From the NCBI GenBank assembly GCA_902773265.1, contig CACYDZ010000002.1, positions 1 to 8,247 of the forward strand: a stretch of 8,247 nt of DNA. Direction: 5' to 3'. The notes under the pieces are model-generated. The model ran no database searches. It was not told the origin of the DNA and was given only the letters and a program-made list of their open reading frames with translations. The position numbers and the translations under genes are program-made. Origin of the DNA: an uncultured Ruminococcus sp. (lineage in GTDB: Bacteria; Bacillota; Clostridia; Oscillospirales; Acutalibacteraceae). Shown here piece by piece: positions 1-6,057 of the stretch (position 1 is its first letter; each line of letters opens with the position of its first letter).

Positions 1-86
1 GTTTCGGTCAAGCCTTTTCAAAGGCTTGTGGGGTCAAGGGGCAAAGCCCCTTGTGGGATTTTTAAGGGCGAAGCCCTTAAACTCCC
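1..86 (+). repeat. Modular triple-hairpin repeat, copy 1
   Basis: This non-coding stretch holds three consecutive perfect hairpins. Hairpin A is CAAGCCTT(9-16)/AAGGCTTG(21-28), hairpin B is CAAGGGGC(35-42)/GCCCCTTG(46-53) with an AAA loop, and hairpin C is TTTAAGGGC(61-69)/GCCCTTAAA(73-81) with a GAA loop. A second copy with the same order and the same inter-hairpin sequences lies inverted between queA and tgt (1865-1956), so this is a dispersed element and not a single terminator. None of the hairpins is followed by a clear T-tract. The GCGAAGC at the tip of hairpin C is a heptamer known to form an unusually stable DNA mini-hairpin. The element may continue left of the window. Its function is unknown; it resembles REP-like palindromic elements of Firmicutes. 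Confidence 0.8.
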
Positions 87-97
87 AAAATAAAATC

Positions 98-121
98 CAA
101 AATTTGCGTAAGCAAATTTTG
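98..121. repeat. Isolated hairpin with GTAA loop
   Basis: A perfect 10-bp inverted repeat, CAAAATTTGC (98-107) and GCAAATTTTG (112-121), encloses a GTAA tetraloop. It lies between the triple-hairpin repeat and the yajC terminator. Copy 2 of the repeat has no counterpart to it, so it is either a separate module or the left-over of another element. Read as plus-strand RNA the loop is GUAA, a GNRA-type tetraloop. No function can be assigned. Confidence 0.6.
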
Positions 122-130
122 ACAATAAAT

Positions 131-171
131 ATAAAAAAACTGTACATCTGAAAAATCAGATGTACAGTTTT
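131..171 (-). terminator. Rho-independent terminator after yajC
   Basis: A perfect 16-bp stem (136-151 paired with 156-171, core CTGTACATCTGA/TCAGATGTACAG) has a 4-nt loop. On the minus strand it is followed by a run of seven T (plus-strand A at 133-139). It starts 14 nt beyond the yajC stop codon and so ends the minus-strand transcript. In the plus direction only TTTT-C-ATTTT follows the stem, so weak bidirectional activity is possible. Confidence 0.9.
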
Positions 172-185
172 CATTTTGCTGAAAA

Positions 186-626
186 TTATTTTTCTTCAAC
201 TTTCTTTTTATCTTTTTCTTTATCTTTTTTCTTGTCGGCTTTAGGGTCGACAACTGTTTTTTCTGTTACGATAGTTGACAATGCCCATTTCTGGAATAAC
301 ATTCTTGTTCTGTCAGGACCTGTTTCCAGAATAAACGAATCATCGTCTTTAATGCTGACAACTCTGCCCGTAATACCGCCAATAGTGATAATTTCATCGC
401 CGATTTCAAGACTTTGTCTTAATGCCTCTTCTTCCTTTTTCTTTTTGGAACTGGGTCTGATGAAAAGAAGATACATACCAATCAGTATTACCGCATATAT
501 AGCAATCATACCAATCATACCGCCCGTTGAAGATTGTTGTGCGGTACCGTCCTGACTTGCTCCCATACATGACGAAAGTCCCAAAGCTGTCATAATACCG
601 AGTAAAGCCACCGTCAATTTTTTCAT
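186..626 (-). CDS. yajC: YajC-family preprotein translocase subunit with an N-terminal lipobox
   Basis: This 146-residue protein matches the YajC family, the small accessory partner of SecDF in the Sec translocon. A hydrophobic segment (about 36-56) ends in FIRPSSKKKK, then comes the typical QSLEIGDEIITIGGITG block (about 71-87) and a compact C-terminal domain up to about residue 110. The tail (about 120-146) is an uninterrupted Lys/Asp/Glu-rich stretch. Unusually, the N-terminus (MKKLTVALLG... LSSC) looks like a lipoprotein signal peptide with lipobox LSSC at 17-20, followed by a Gln/Ser/Gly-rich spacer. Most YajC proteins start directly with the membrane helix. I chose the ATG at 624-626. 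It has AAAGGA (638-643) upstream with an 11-nt spacer. An in-frame TTG at 657-659 would leave almost no leader after the promoter at 668-695. The gene follows tgt, a common queA-tgt-yajC arrangement, and is closed by a terminator. Confidence 0.93.
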   Translation of the reverse strand: MKKLTVALLGIMTALGLSSCMGASQDGTAQQSSTGGMIGMIAIYAVILIGMYLLFIRPSSKKKKEEEALRQSLEIGDEIITIGGITGRVVSIKDDDSFILETGPDRTRMLFQKWALSTIVTEKTVVDPKADKKKDKEKDKKKVEEK

Positions 627-667
627 TTCAAATTCAATCCTTTCTTTTATGTAGAACAACAGGATTT

Positions 668-695
668 ATTATACCATATTTTTCAGGCATTGCAA
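668..695 (-). promoter_or_regulatory. Sigma-A-type promoter for yajC
   Basis: In the 78-nt gap between tgt and the chosen yajC start, the minus strand has TTGCAA (690-695), a 16-nt spacer and TATAAT (668-673). A TG dinucleotide one base upstream of the -10 makes it an extended -10. Transcription would start near 661, giving a leader of about 35 nt before the ATG at 626. yajC can therefore be expressed independently of pcrA-queA-tgt. Confidence 0.75.
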
Positions 696-704
696 GATAT
701 AAAA

Positions 705-1838
705 TCAAATTCTTGTGCCGAGAATATCTTTATACTGATGATAAAACGCTGTAAAAGTACCGTTATCAAGTTTGTTCCGGATTTTTTCCATGAGCGTATT
801 ATAAAAATAGATATTGTGCATTACCGCAAGACGCATACCCAACATTTCTCCGCTTTTAAAGAGATGATGCAGATAAGCCCTGTCAAAATGCTGACAAACA
901 GGACAATCACATTTTTCATCAACAGCAGAGGTATCAAGGGTATATTTAGCATTCATAAGATTGCGTATTCCCTGTGAAGTAAACACATGAGCGTGTCTTG
1001 CGTTTCGGCTTGGCATAACACAATCAAACATATCCACACCTCTGTATACGGCTTCCAGAATATTTGTCGGCGTACCCACACCCATAAGGTATCTGGGTTT
1101 ATCTTTGGGCATATATTCTTCCACTTTTTCAATGACATGATACATCATCTCAGCAGGTTCACCAACAGCCAGTCCGCCAATAGCATATCCTGATAAATCC
1201 AGTTCACGGATAGTTTTCATATGTTCAATGCGGATATCATCAAAGGTTGCCCCCTGATTAATCCCAAATAACATCTGTTTGGGATTGATAGTATCTTCCA
1301 GTGTATTCAGTCTTGTCAATTCTGTTTTACAGCGTTCCAGCCATCTTGTTGTACGGGCAACAGAATTTCTGGTATAGTTGTATTCCGCAGGATTTTCAAT
1401 ACACTCATCGAAAGCCATCGCAATAGTAGACCCCAAGTTAGATTGTATTCGCATACTTTCTTCAGGTCCCATAAATATTTTGTGACCATCAATATGTGAG
1501 GAAAAATAAACGCCTTCTTCTTTGATATTCCGTAGTTTTGCCAGAGAAAACACCTGAAATCCACCGCTGTCTGTAAGAATAGGAGCGTGCCAGCGGGTAA
1601 ACTGATGAACACCGCCCAAAGTTTTAACAACAGTATCTGTGGGGCGTAAGTGAAGATGATAGGTATTGCAAAGCTGAACCTGACATTTTAAGTCTTTCAA
1701 ATCCAATGCACTTACAGCACCTTTGATTGCACCGCAGGTAGCTACATTCATAAACAAAGGTGTCTGCACTGTGCCGTGAACAGTTACCAGTTCACCACGC
1801 CTTGCATGACCCTCCTGTTTTAAAAGTTGAAAAGCCAT
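705..1838 (-). CDS. tgt: tRNA-guanine(34) transglycosylase (queuosine pathway)
   Basis: Tgt swaps guanine 34 in GUN anticodons of tRNA-Asp/Asn/His/Tyr for the queuosine precursor preQ1. The 377-residue length is normal for the bacterial enzyme. Visible signatures are LTDSGGFQVFSL with the general acid/base Asp90, the GGLAVGE loop (221-227), MFDCVMPSRNAR with the nucleophile Asp272, and the zinc site C310-x-C312-x2-C315 ... H341. These zinc and nucleophile positions are all offset by +8 from the E. coli enzyme (302, 304, 307, 333 and 264). Val225 in LAVGE is the residue typical of preQ1-using bacterial enzymes, which fits the presence of queA. The start at 1838 is an ATG with AAAGGA (1851-1856) and a long 12-nt spacer. 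The N-terminus FQLLKQEGHARRGEL is the usual one for the family. Hairpin repeats fill the DNA just upstream, and yajC follows after 78 nt with its own promoter. Confidence 0.98.
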   Translation of the reverse strand: MAFQLLKQEGHARRGELVTVHGTVQTPLFMNVATCGAIKGAVSALDLKDLKCQVQLCNTYHLHLRPTDTVVKTLGGVHQFTRWHAPILTDSGGFQVFSLAKLRNIKEEGVYFSSHIDGHKIFMGPEESMRIQSNLGSTIAMAFDECIENPAEYNYTRNSVARTTRWLERCKTELTRLNTLEDTINPKQMLFGINQGATFDDIRIEHMKTIRELDLSGYAIGGLAVGEPAEMMYHVIEKVEEYMPKDKPRYLMGVGTPTNILEAVYRGVDMFDCVMPSRNARHAHVFTSQGIRNLMNAKYTLDTSAVDEKCDCPVCQHFDRAYLHHLFKSGEMLGMRLAVMHNIYFYNTLMEKIRNKLDNGTFTAFYHQYKDILGTRI

Positions 1839-1864
1839 AGGTAATAATAATCCTTTCCCAGAGT

Positions 1865-1956
1865 AGTTAAAGGGCAGTTAAAGGGCTTCGCCCTTTAAAA
1901 TCCTACAAGGGGCTGCCGCCCCTTGACCCTGCCCACTTTTTTGAAAAAAGTGGACA
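1865..1956 (-). repeat. Modular triple-hairpin repeat, copy 2 (inverted)
   Basis: On the minus strand this has the same order as copy 1. Hairpin A (CCACTTTTTT 1933-1942 / AAAAAAGTGG 1944-1953) is followed by hairpin B (CAAGGGGC 1906-1913 / GCCCCTTG 1918-1925) and hairpin C (TTAAAGGGC 1878-1886 / GCCCTTTAA 1890-1898). The linkers GGGTCAAGGGGC, GCCCCTTGT, GGATTTT and AAGGGCGAAGCCCTT are shared with copy 1. Hairpin A differs in both arms yet stays fully paired, and hairpin C gains one A in one arm and the matching T in the other. An 11-bp tandem duplication, AGTTAAAGGGC twice at 1865-1886, sits at the edge. The copy lies in the 191-nt queA-tgt gap, and no hairpin has a downstream T-tract on the minus strand, so it is not an obvious terminator. 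Confidence 0.82.
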
Positions 1957-2003
1957 AAAAACTTTTTTGGCTCACTTCGTTCGGAATGGGGGAGCAACCC
2001 ATT
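1955..2003. other. Remainder of queA-tgt gap: small palindromes
   Basis: Between the triple-hairpin repeat and the queA end lie CAAAAAA-C-TTTTTTG (1955-1969), a GGCTCACTTCGTTCGG segment (1969-1984) and a short inverted repeat AATGGG (1985-1990)/CCCATT (1998-2003). No coding sequence, promoter or ribosome binding site is recognisable here. These may be extra modules of the same composite repeat, but the left flank of copy 1 is cut by the window edge, so this cannot be tested here. Confidence 0.4.
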
Positions 2004-2009
2004 AACAGA

Positions 2010-2036
2010 ATTTTTAAGGGCAACAGTTCTTAAAAG
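2010..2036 (+). repeat. Decayed hairpin-C fragment overlapping the queA 3' end
   Basis: ATTTTTAAGGGC at 2010-2021 matches 58-69 of copy 1 exactly over 12 nt. The opposite arm, GTTCTTAAAA (2026-2035), has diverged from GCCCTTAAAA. In plus-strand RNA the ten positions still pair, through two G-U wobbles, around an AACA loop. In the queA mRNA (minus strand) they would give A-C mismatches. The right arm contains the queA stop codon (2030-2032). Orientation is the same as copy 1 and opposite to copy 2. Confidence 0.5.
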
Positions 2037-3055
2037 ATAGCCATAGCGTCTCCGAAAGAAAAGAAACGGTATTTTTCTTTTACAGCAATTTCGTAGCTTT
2101 TCATGATGGTATCATAATCTGCAAATGCCGAAACCAACATTATCAGAGTGCTTTCGGGTAAGTGAAAGTTGGTAATCAAGCCGTCAAGAATTTTGAACGG
2201 ATAGCCGGGATAAATAAAAATATCTGTAAATCCGTCACACGCTTTGATTTCACCGTTGTTCATTGTGGCAACCGATTCCAGTGTACGGCAACTCGTTGTA
2301 CCGACAGCAATAACTCTTTTGCCGTTTGCTTTTGTCGTTCTGATAAGTTCAGCAGTTTCAGGCGGAATTTCATAATGTTCAGCGTGCATTTTATGTTGGG
2401 TAACATCTTCTACTTTGACAGGTCTGAAAGTACCCAATCCGACATGCAAAGTAACATAACCAATCGCAACACCTTTGGTCTGAATTTTCTGTAACAACTC
2501 TTTTGTAAAATGTAACCCCGCAGTGGGTGCGGCGGCAGAACCCAACTCACGACTGTAAACTGTCTGATAGCGTTCTTTGTCTTGTAATTTTTCGGTGATA
2601 TAAGGTGGTAAAGGCATCTGTCCGATTTTATCCAGTGCAGAATAAAAGTTTTCATCACAATAAAATTCAACAATCCTGTTGCCGCTGTCAAGCACATCAA
2701 TGACCTTACCACGCATAACATCACCAAAAGTAAATTCATCACCTTTTTGTGCTTTTCTTCCCGGTTTTGCCAGACACTCCCACACTTTATTTCTGAACTG
2801 GGAAAGCAATAAAAATTCTACATTTGCTCCTGTTAAGCGTCTGCCGTAAATTCTGGCAGGCAGTACCCTCGAATCATTGACTATCAGACAATCGCCTTCA
2901 TCAAGATAATCAACAATATCATAAAAATGCTTGTGTTCCAATGTATGATTTTTGCGGTTGATAACCATTAATCTTGAACTGTCTCTTGGTTCAACAGGCG
3001 TTTGTGCAATTAATTCTTTGGGTAAATCATAGTAAAAATCACTTGTTTTCATCAT
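2030..3055 (-). CDS. queA: S-adenosylmethionine:tRNA ribosyltransferase-isomerase QueA
   Basis: QueA transfers and isomerises the ribosyl group of SAM onto preQ1-34 in tRNA to make epoxyqueuosine, the step after Tgt. The 341-residue length is typical. Family blocks are present along the whole protein: FYYDLPKELIAQTPVEPRDSSRL at the start, NDSRVLPARIYG (about 60-71), GQMPLPPYI, a YSRELGSAAAPTAGLHFT block, VTLHVGLGTFRPV, HKMHAEHYEI, VGTTSCRTLES, TDIFIYPGYPFKILDGLITNFHLPESTLIM and the C-terminal YRFFSFGDAM. Two ATG codons are adjacent (3053-3055 and 3050-3052). The AAGGGTGAT upstream gives usable spacing to either, so the start could be one codon later. The gene follows pcrA by 16 nt and is presumably co-transcribed with it. 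Its last codons run into a hairpin-repeat fragment, but the C-terminus itself looks complete. Confidence 0.98.
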   Translation of the reverse strand: MMKTSDFYYDLPKELIAQTPVEPRDSSRLMVINRKNHTLEHKHFYDIVDYLDEGDCLIVNDSRVLPARIYGRRLTGANVEFLLLSQFRNKVWECLAKPGRKAQKGDEFTFGDVMRGKVIDVLDSGNRIVEFYCDENFYSALDKIGQMPLPPYITEKLQDKERYQTVYSRELGSAAAPTAGLHFTKELLQKIQTKGVAIGYVTLHVGLGTFRPVKVEDVTQHKMHAEHYEIPPETAELIRTTKANGKRVIAVGTTSCRTLESVATMNNGEIKACDGFTDIFIYPGYPFKILDGLITNFHLPESTLIMLVSAFADYDTIMKSYEIAVKEKYRFFSFGDAMAIF

Positions 3056-3071
3056 TCATCACCCTTACTGC

Positions 3072-5471
3072 CTATATTTTTTCCAGTTTAGCAAAATTTG
3101 CCATAAGTTTTTTTGTACCGCTGTTTTCAAAAGCGATTTCCAGCAAAGTATCATTTGCCATTGCCTTTGCGGAAATAACAACGCCTTGTCCGAATACCGT
3201 ATGTTTAACCGTATCGCCTGTTTTGAAAGTTGTCGTTGTGGCAGCAGATACTTTCTTTTTCGGTGTTTGTCTGACAGGTGTTCTGTTGGCAATATAATTT
3301 GCTTTTTCAAAATCGCTGTCCAGATAGGCACTTTTTCGACCGGATACATAATCCGTATTAAATGTCCGCTGTGGCTTTTTCACGACTGATGAAGTAAAGA
3401 TAATATTTTCTTTCGGAATTTCCTCCACAAATCGGGAAAGTTCATTTCTGGTTGTCGAACCGTAAAGCATACGCTCATCGGCATGAACAATATAGAGTTC
3501 TTCTTTTGCTCTGGTAATACCGACATAGGCAAGCCGTCTTTCTTCCTGAAGTTCATCGTGTTCGGAGGCTGAACGCAGACTGGGGAAAATTCCCTCTTCC
3601 GCACCTGCAATAAAGACCACAGGAAATTCCAGTCCTTTTGCAGAATGTAAGGTCATTAACACAACGCTGTCGGCACTTTTATCGTAATTATCAATATCGG
3701 ATATCAACGCAATATCTTCCAGAAATCCCTCCAGTGATGCACTGTCAGGATTGTCATTTTCATAGCTTTTGATTGCTGACAGAAATTCATTGATATTCTC
3801 TATGCGTTCTTCGCTGTTTTCCTTTTCTCTTTTCAGATTTTCTATATAGAAAGTTTCTTCCAGAATTTTTTTATACAGTTTTTCCAGAGAGATATGTTTC
3901 TGATGATATAAAGTAATCAGGGTATCAATGACCTTTGCAAAATCATTCAGTTTTATACGGACACGCCTGAGTTCTTCAAAATCATCGGCATGACGGATAA
4001 TTTCATACATACTTGTATTCCGGGAAAGAGCGATTTCACGGATTTTTTCAATCGTAGAAGACCCGATAGCCCGTCTCGGCTTATTGATAATACGCATAAG
4101 ACGGATATCGTCATGGGGATTGTTGACCATCTGTAAGTAAGCAATCATATCCTTGATTTCTTCACGGTCATAGAAACGGTTTCCACCAATAATACGGTGG
4201 GGAATACCTGCTCTTGTCATATACTGTTCCAGTGCATTGGATTGAGCATTGGTACGGTAAAGCACGGCAAAGTCGGAAAATTTACGACCGTCATGTACTT
4301 TTTCTGTAACAGTATCTGCAATATATTTAGCTTCTTCACGCTCAGAGCGTGCCGTATGTACATGAATTTTTTCTCCTGTGGGATTTTGCGTCCAGAGTGT
4401 TTTTCCTTTTCGCTGGTCGTTATGGGCAATAACCTTGTTGGCGGAATTGAGGATATTTTTTGTCGAACGGTAATTCTGTTCCAGTCGGATAACTTTGCCG
4501 TCAGGATAATCTTTTTCAAAACCAAGAATGTTTTTGATGGTAGCTCCTCTGAATTTATAGATACTCTGGTCATCATCGCCGACAACACAGATATTTCTGT
4601 ATTTTTCTGCCAGAAGATGAATTAGTCTGTATTGAGAAACATTGGTGTCCTGGTATTCGTCAACCATAATATAACGGAATAAGTTCTGATAGTAAGACAA
4701 AACATCATCATTATTCTGGAAAAGTTTTACTGTATTATAAATCAGGTCATCAAAATCCATAGCGTCAACCTTTTTCAGATTTTCGCTGTAAAGTGTATAG
4801 GCTTTAGCTATGCTGACAAGACGGCTGTCCGTACCTGCAAGCTGTCGGAACTTTTCAGGACTTTGCAAATTATCTTTTGCTTTGGAAATTTCGTTCAGAA
4901 TACTTCTCAGCGGAATAATTTTTTCGTCCATACCAAGTGCCTGCATGACTTCTTTCATCTGTTTTTTCTGGTCATCGGTGTCATAGATGGTGAAAGCGTT
5001 GGTATAGCCGAGCCTGTCACCAAAACGCCTTAAAATTCTGGCACAGGTAGAATGAAAGGTTGATGCCCATATCTCACGGGCATCGGGAACTTTAGCCATA
5101 ATGCGTTCTTTCAGTTCGTTAGCAGATTTGTTGGTAAAAGTAATGGCAAGTATCTGCCATGATTTTGCAGGACTGACACTCAGTCTTTTTTTCAGTGTAT
5201 CGGGAACGGGTGTTTTATTTACGGCACAGTTTGACAGAAAGCGTATTTCTTCTTCGCTGAAAGTATCGTTAAAAACATCGCTGTTATAAGCATTTCCCCA
5301 ACTCAGTATATTGGCAATTCTGTTGACAAGTACAGTTGTTTTCCCACTGCCTGCACCTGCCAGAATGAGCAGCGGATTTTCTGTCGTGACAACGGCTTCG
5401 AATTGTCTGTCGTTCATTCGGGAAAAGTCATTTTCAATAAGCTGATTTCTTAAAGTGATTAAATTATTCAT
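3072..5471 (-). CDS. pcrA: UvrD/Rep-family ATP-dependent DNA helicase PcrA
   Basis: This 799-residue superfamily 1A 3'-5' helicase acts in DNA repair and in clearing protein or RNA polymerase obstacles. All motifs are visible: Q motif NDRQFEAV (20-27), Walker A AGAGSGKT (38-45), Ia LAITFTNKSANELKER (108-123), Ib STFHSTCARIL, II DEYQ (271-274), III GDDDQSIYKFRGA (298-310), IV QNYRST (332-337), V TLHSAKGLEF (607-616) and VI YVGITRAKEEL (649-659). The C-terminus (about 749-799, FKTGDTVKHTVFGQGVV) is the Tudor-like module that in PcrA binds RNA polymerase. Between motifs I and Ia (about 58-105) there are roughly 40 residues absent from textbook PcrA. The ATG at 5471 has AAGGAG (5477-5482) with a 5-nt spacer. 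No convincing private promoter is visible, and a terminator stands directly upstream. queA follows after 16 nt. Confidence 0.97.
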   Translation of the reverse strand: MNNLITLRNQLIENDFSRMNDRQFEAVVTTENPLLILAGAGSGKTTVLVNRIANILSWGNAYNSDVFNDTFSEEEIRFLSNCAVNKTPVPDTLKKRLSVSPAKSWQILAITFTNKSANELKERIMAKVPDAREIWASTFHSTCARILRRFGDRLGYTNAFTIYDTDDQKKQMKEVMQALGMDEKIIPLRSILNEISKAKDNLQSPEKFRQLAGTDSRLVSIAKAYTLYSENLKKVDAMDFDDLIYNTVKLFQNNDDVLSYYQNLFRYIMVDEYQDTNVSQYRLIHLLAEKYRNICVVGDDDQSIYKFRGATIKNILGFEKDYPDGKVIRLEQNYRSTKNILNSANKVIAHNDQRKGKTLWTQNPTGEKIHVHTARSEREEAKYIADTVTEKVHDGRKFSDFAVLYRTNAQSNALEQYMTRAGIPHRIIGGNRFYDREEIKDMIAYLQMVNNPHDDIRLMRIINKPRRAIGSSTIEKIREIALSRNTSMYEIIRHADDFEELRRVRIKLNDFAKVIDTLITLYHQKHISLEKLYKKILEETFYIENLKREKENSEERIENINEFLSAIKSYENDNPDSASLEGFLEDIALISDIDNYDKSADSVVLMTLHSAKGLEFPVVFIAGAEEGIFPSLRSASEHDELQEERRLAYVGITRAKEELYIVHADERMLYGSTTRNELSRFVEEIPKENIIFTSSVVKKPQRTFNTDYVSGRKSAYLDSDFEKANYIANRTPVRQTPKKKVSAATTTTFKTGDTVKHTVFGQGVVISAKAMANDTLLEIAFENSGTKKLMANFAKLEKI

Positions 5472-5492
5472 TTTTACTCCTTTTCATCATGA

Positions 5493-5531
5493 CAAAAAAG
5501 TACAACAATGCTGTCTGATAAGCATTGTTGT
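5493..5531 (-). terminator. Rho-independent terminator between lipoprotein gene and pcrA
   Basis: A perfect 11-bp stem, ACAACAATGCT (5502-5512) and AGCATTGTTGT (5521-5531), has an 8-nt loop. On the minus strand it is followed by AC and then six T (plus-strand A at 5494-5499). It begins 9 nt after the lipoprotein stop codon and ends only about 20 nt before the pcrA start, so it separates the two transcription units or attenuates read-through into pcrA. The stem is AT-rich and may be leaky. Confidence 0.75.
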
Positions 5532-5540
5532 TGAAAAAAT

Positions 5541-6053
5541 TCAGGGGATTTTTTTATCTTTGATTTGTTCATAATACGGTTCAAACAAAGCTATATCCGT
5601 TTTATTGATTTTGGAAGTGGTATGGAAACAGTAATTCATCAGATACATTTTTACATTTTGTTCGTCTGCTGTGTTGTAAGTAAAATAAGCCAGCATATGG
5701 TATTCACCGGAGGAAATATTACCGCTTTTAGCTTCGATTTCCACATCAAGATTGGCAATCGTCTGATTTTCATGAAAAAGTTCACCGCTTGCCTCTTTCA
5801 CGGTAATGGATTTGATTTCATTACCTTTTGCATTGAGGTCATCTTTAACAAAGTCGGCAAAATCAAAATACACCATCTGATTTCTTACTTTGTTTGCGGT
5901 ATCACCGTCTGAACAACAGGCAAAGTTCATACCTTTGAAATTTGCTGATGGTTGATAGTAATTTTCCTCAAGTTTCTGTCCACAACCGACACAAACAAAA
6001 ATTAACGAGAACAGTAATAAACAGGAACAAATTATTTTAACAATACGGTTCAT
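5541..6053 (-). CDS. Small lipoprotein of unknown function
   Basis: I do not recognise the family. With the chosen start the protein has 170 residues. It has a basic N-terminus (MNRIVK), a hydrophobic core rich in Leu/Ile/Phe/Cys (7-22) and a lipobox-like VGC with Cys24 as the likely lipidated residue, so it should be anchored on the outer face of the membrane. The -3 position is Cys, less usual than Leu/Val. The mature part is polar, with a Cys46-Cys47 pair and a further Cys142. Its alternating hydrophobic pattern (SITVKEASG, LDVEIEAKSG, YHMLAYFTYN) suggests a beta-rich domain. An upstream ATG pair at 6071/6068 lies inside the glycosyltransferase gene without a ribosome binding site. The ATG at 6053 has GAGGA at 6062-6066, 8 nt away. 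It starts 4 nt after the glycosyltransferase stop, so the two are almost certainly co-expressed. Confidence 0.8.
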   Translation of the reverse strand: MNRIVKIICSCLLLFSLIFVCVGCGQKLEENYYQPSANFKGMNFACCSDGDTANKVRNQMVYFDFADFVKDDLNAKGNEIKSITVKEASGELFHENQTIANLDVEIEAKSGNISSGEYHMLAYFTYNTADEQNVKMYLMNYCFHTTSKINKTDIALFEPYYEQIKDKKIP

Positions 6054-6057
6054 TCCA

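Noticed and set aside
1..121. CRISPR array or tRNA gene suggested by clustered palindromes
   Set aside because: The hairpins differ from each other, there are no equal-length repeats with unique spacers, and no cloverleaf can be drawn.
160..555. 131-codon open frame on the plus strand opposite yajC
   Set aside because: It is the antisense of a clear YajC gene. Its Ser/Phe-rich N-terminus is the complement of Lys/Glu-rich codons, and its start lies inside the terminator hairpin.
657..659. In-frame TTG as the yajC start
   Set aside because: It lies only a few bases from the predicted transcription start, has no ribosome binding site and would add polar residues before a normal signal peptide. 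The ATG at 624-626 is better.
1933..1969. Hairpin with A/T runs as a queA terminator
   Set aside because: On the minus strand the stem CCACTTTTTT/AAAAAAGTGG is followed by GCAGGGTC and not by a T-tract, and it matches hairpin A of the dispersed repeat.
3056..3071. PreQ1 riboswitch in front of queA
   Set aside because: The pcrA-queA gap is 16 nt, too short for an aptamer, and the 191-nt queA-tgt gap is accounted for by hairpin repeats without preQ1-aptamer features.
4197..4625. 142-codon plus-strand frame inside pcrA
   Set aside because: It runs antisense to conserved helicase motifs, is Cys/Phe-rich without a recognisable domain, and has no convincing ribosome binding site.
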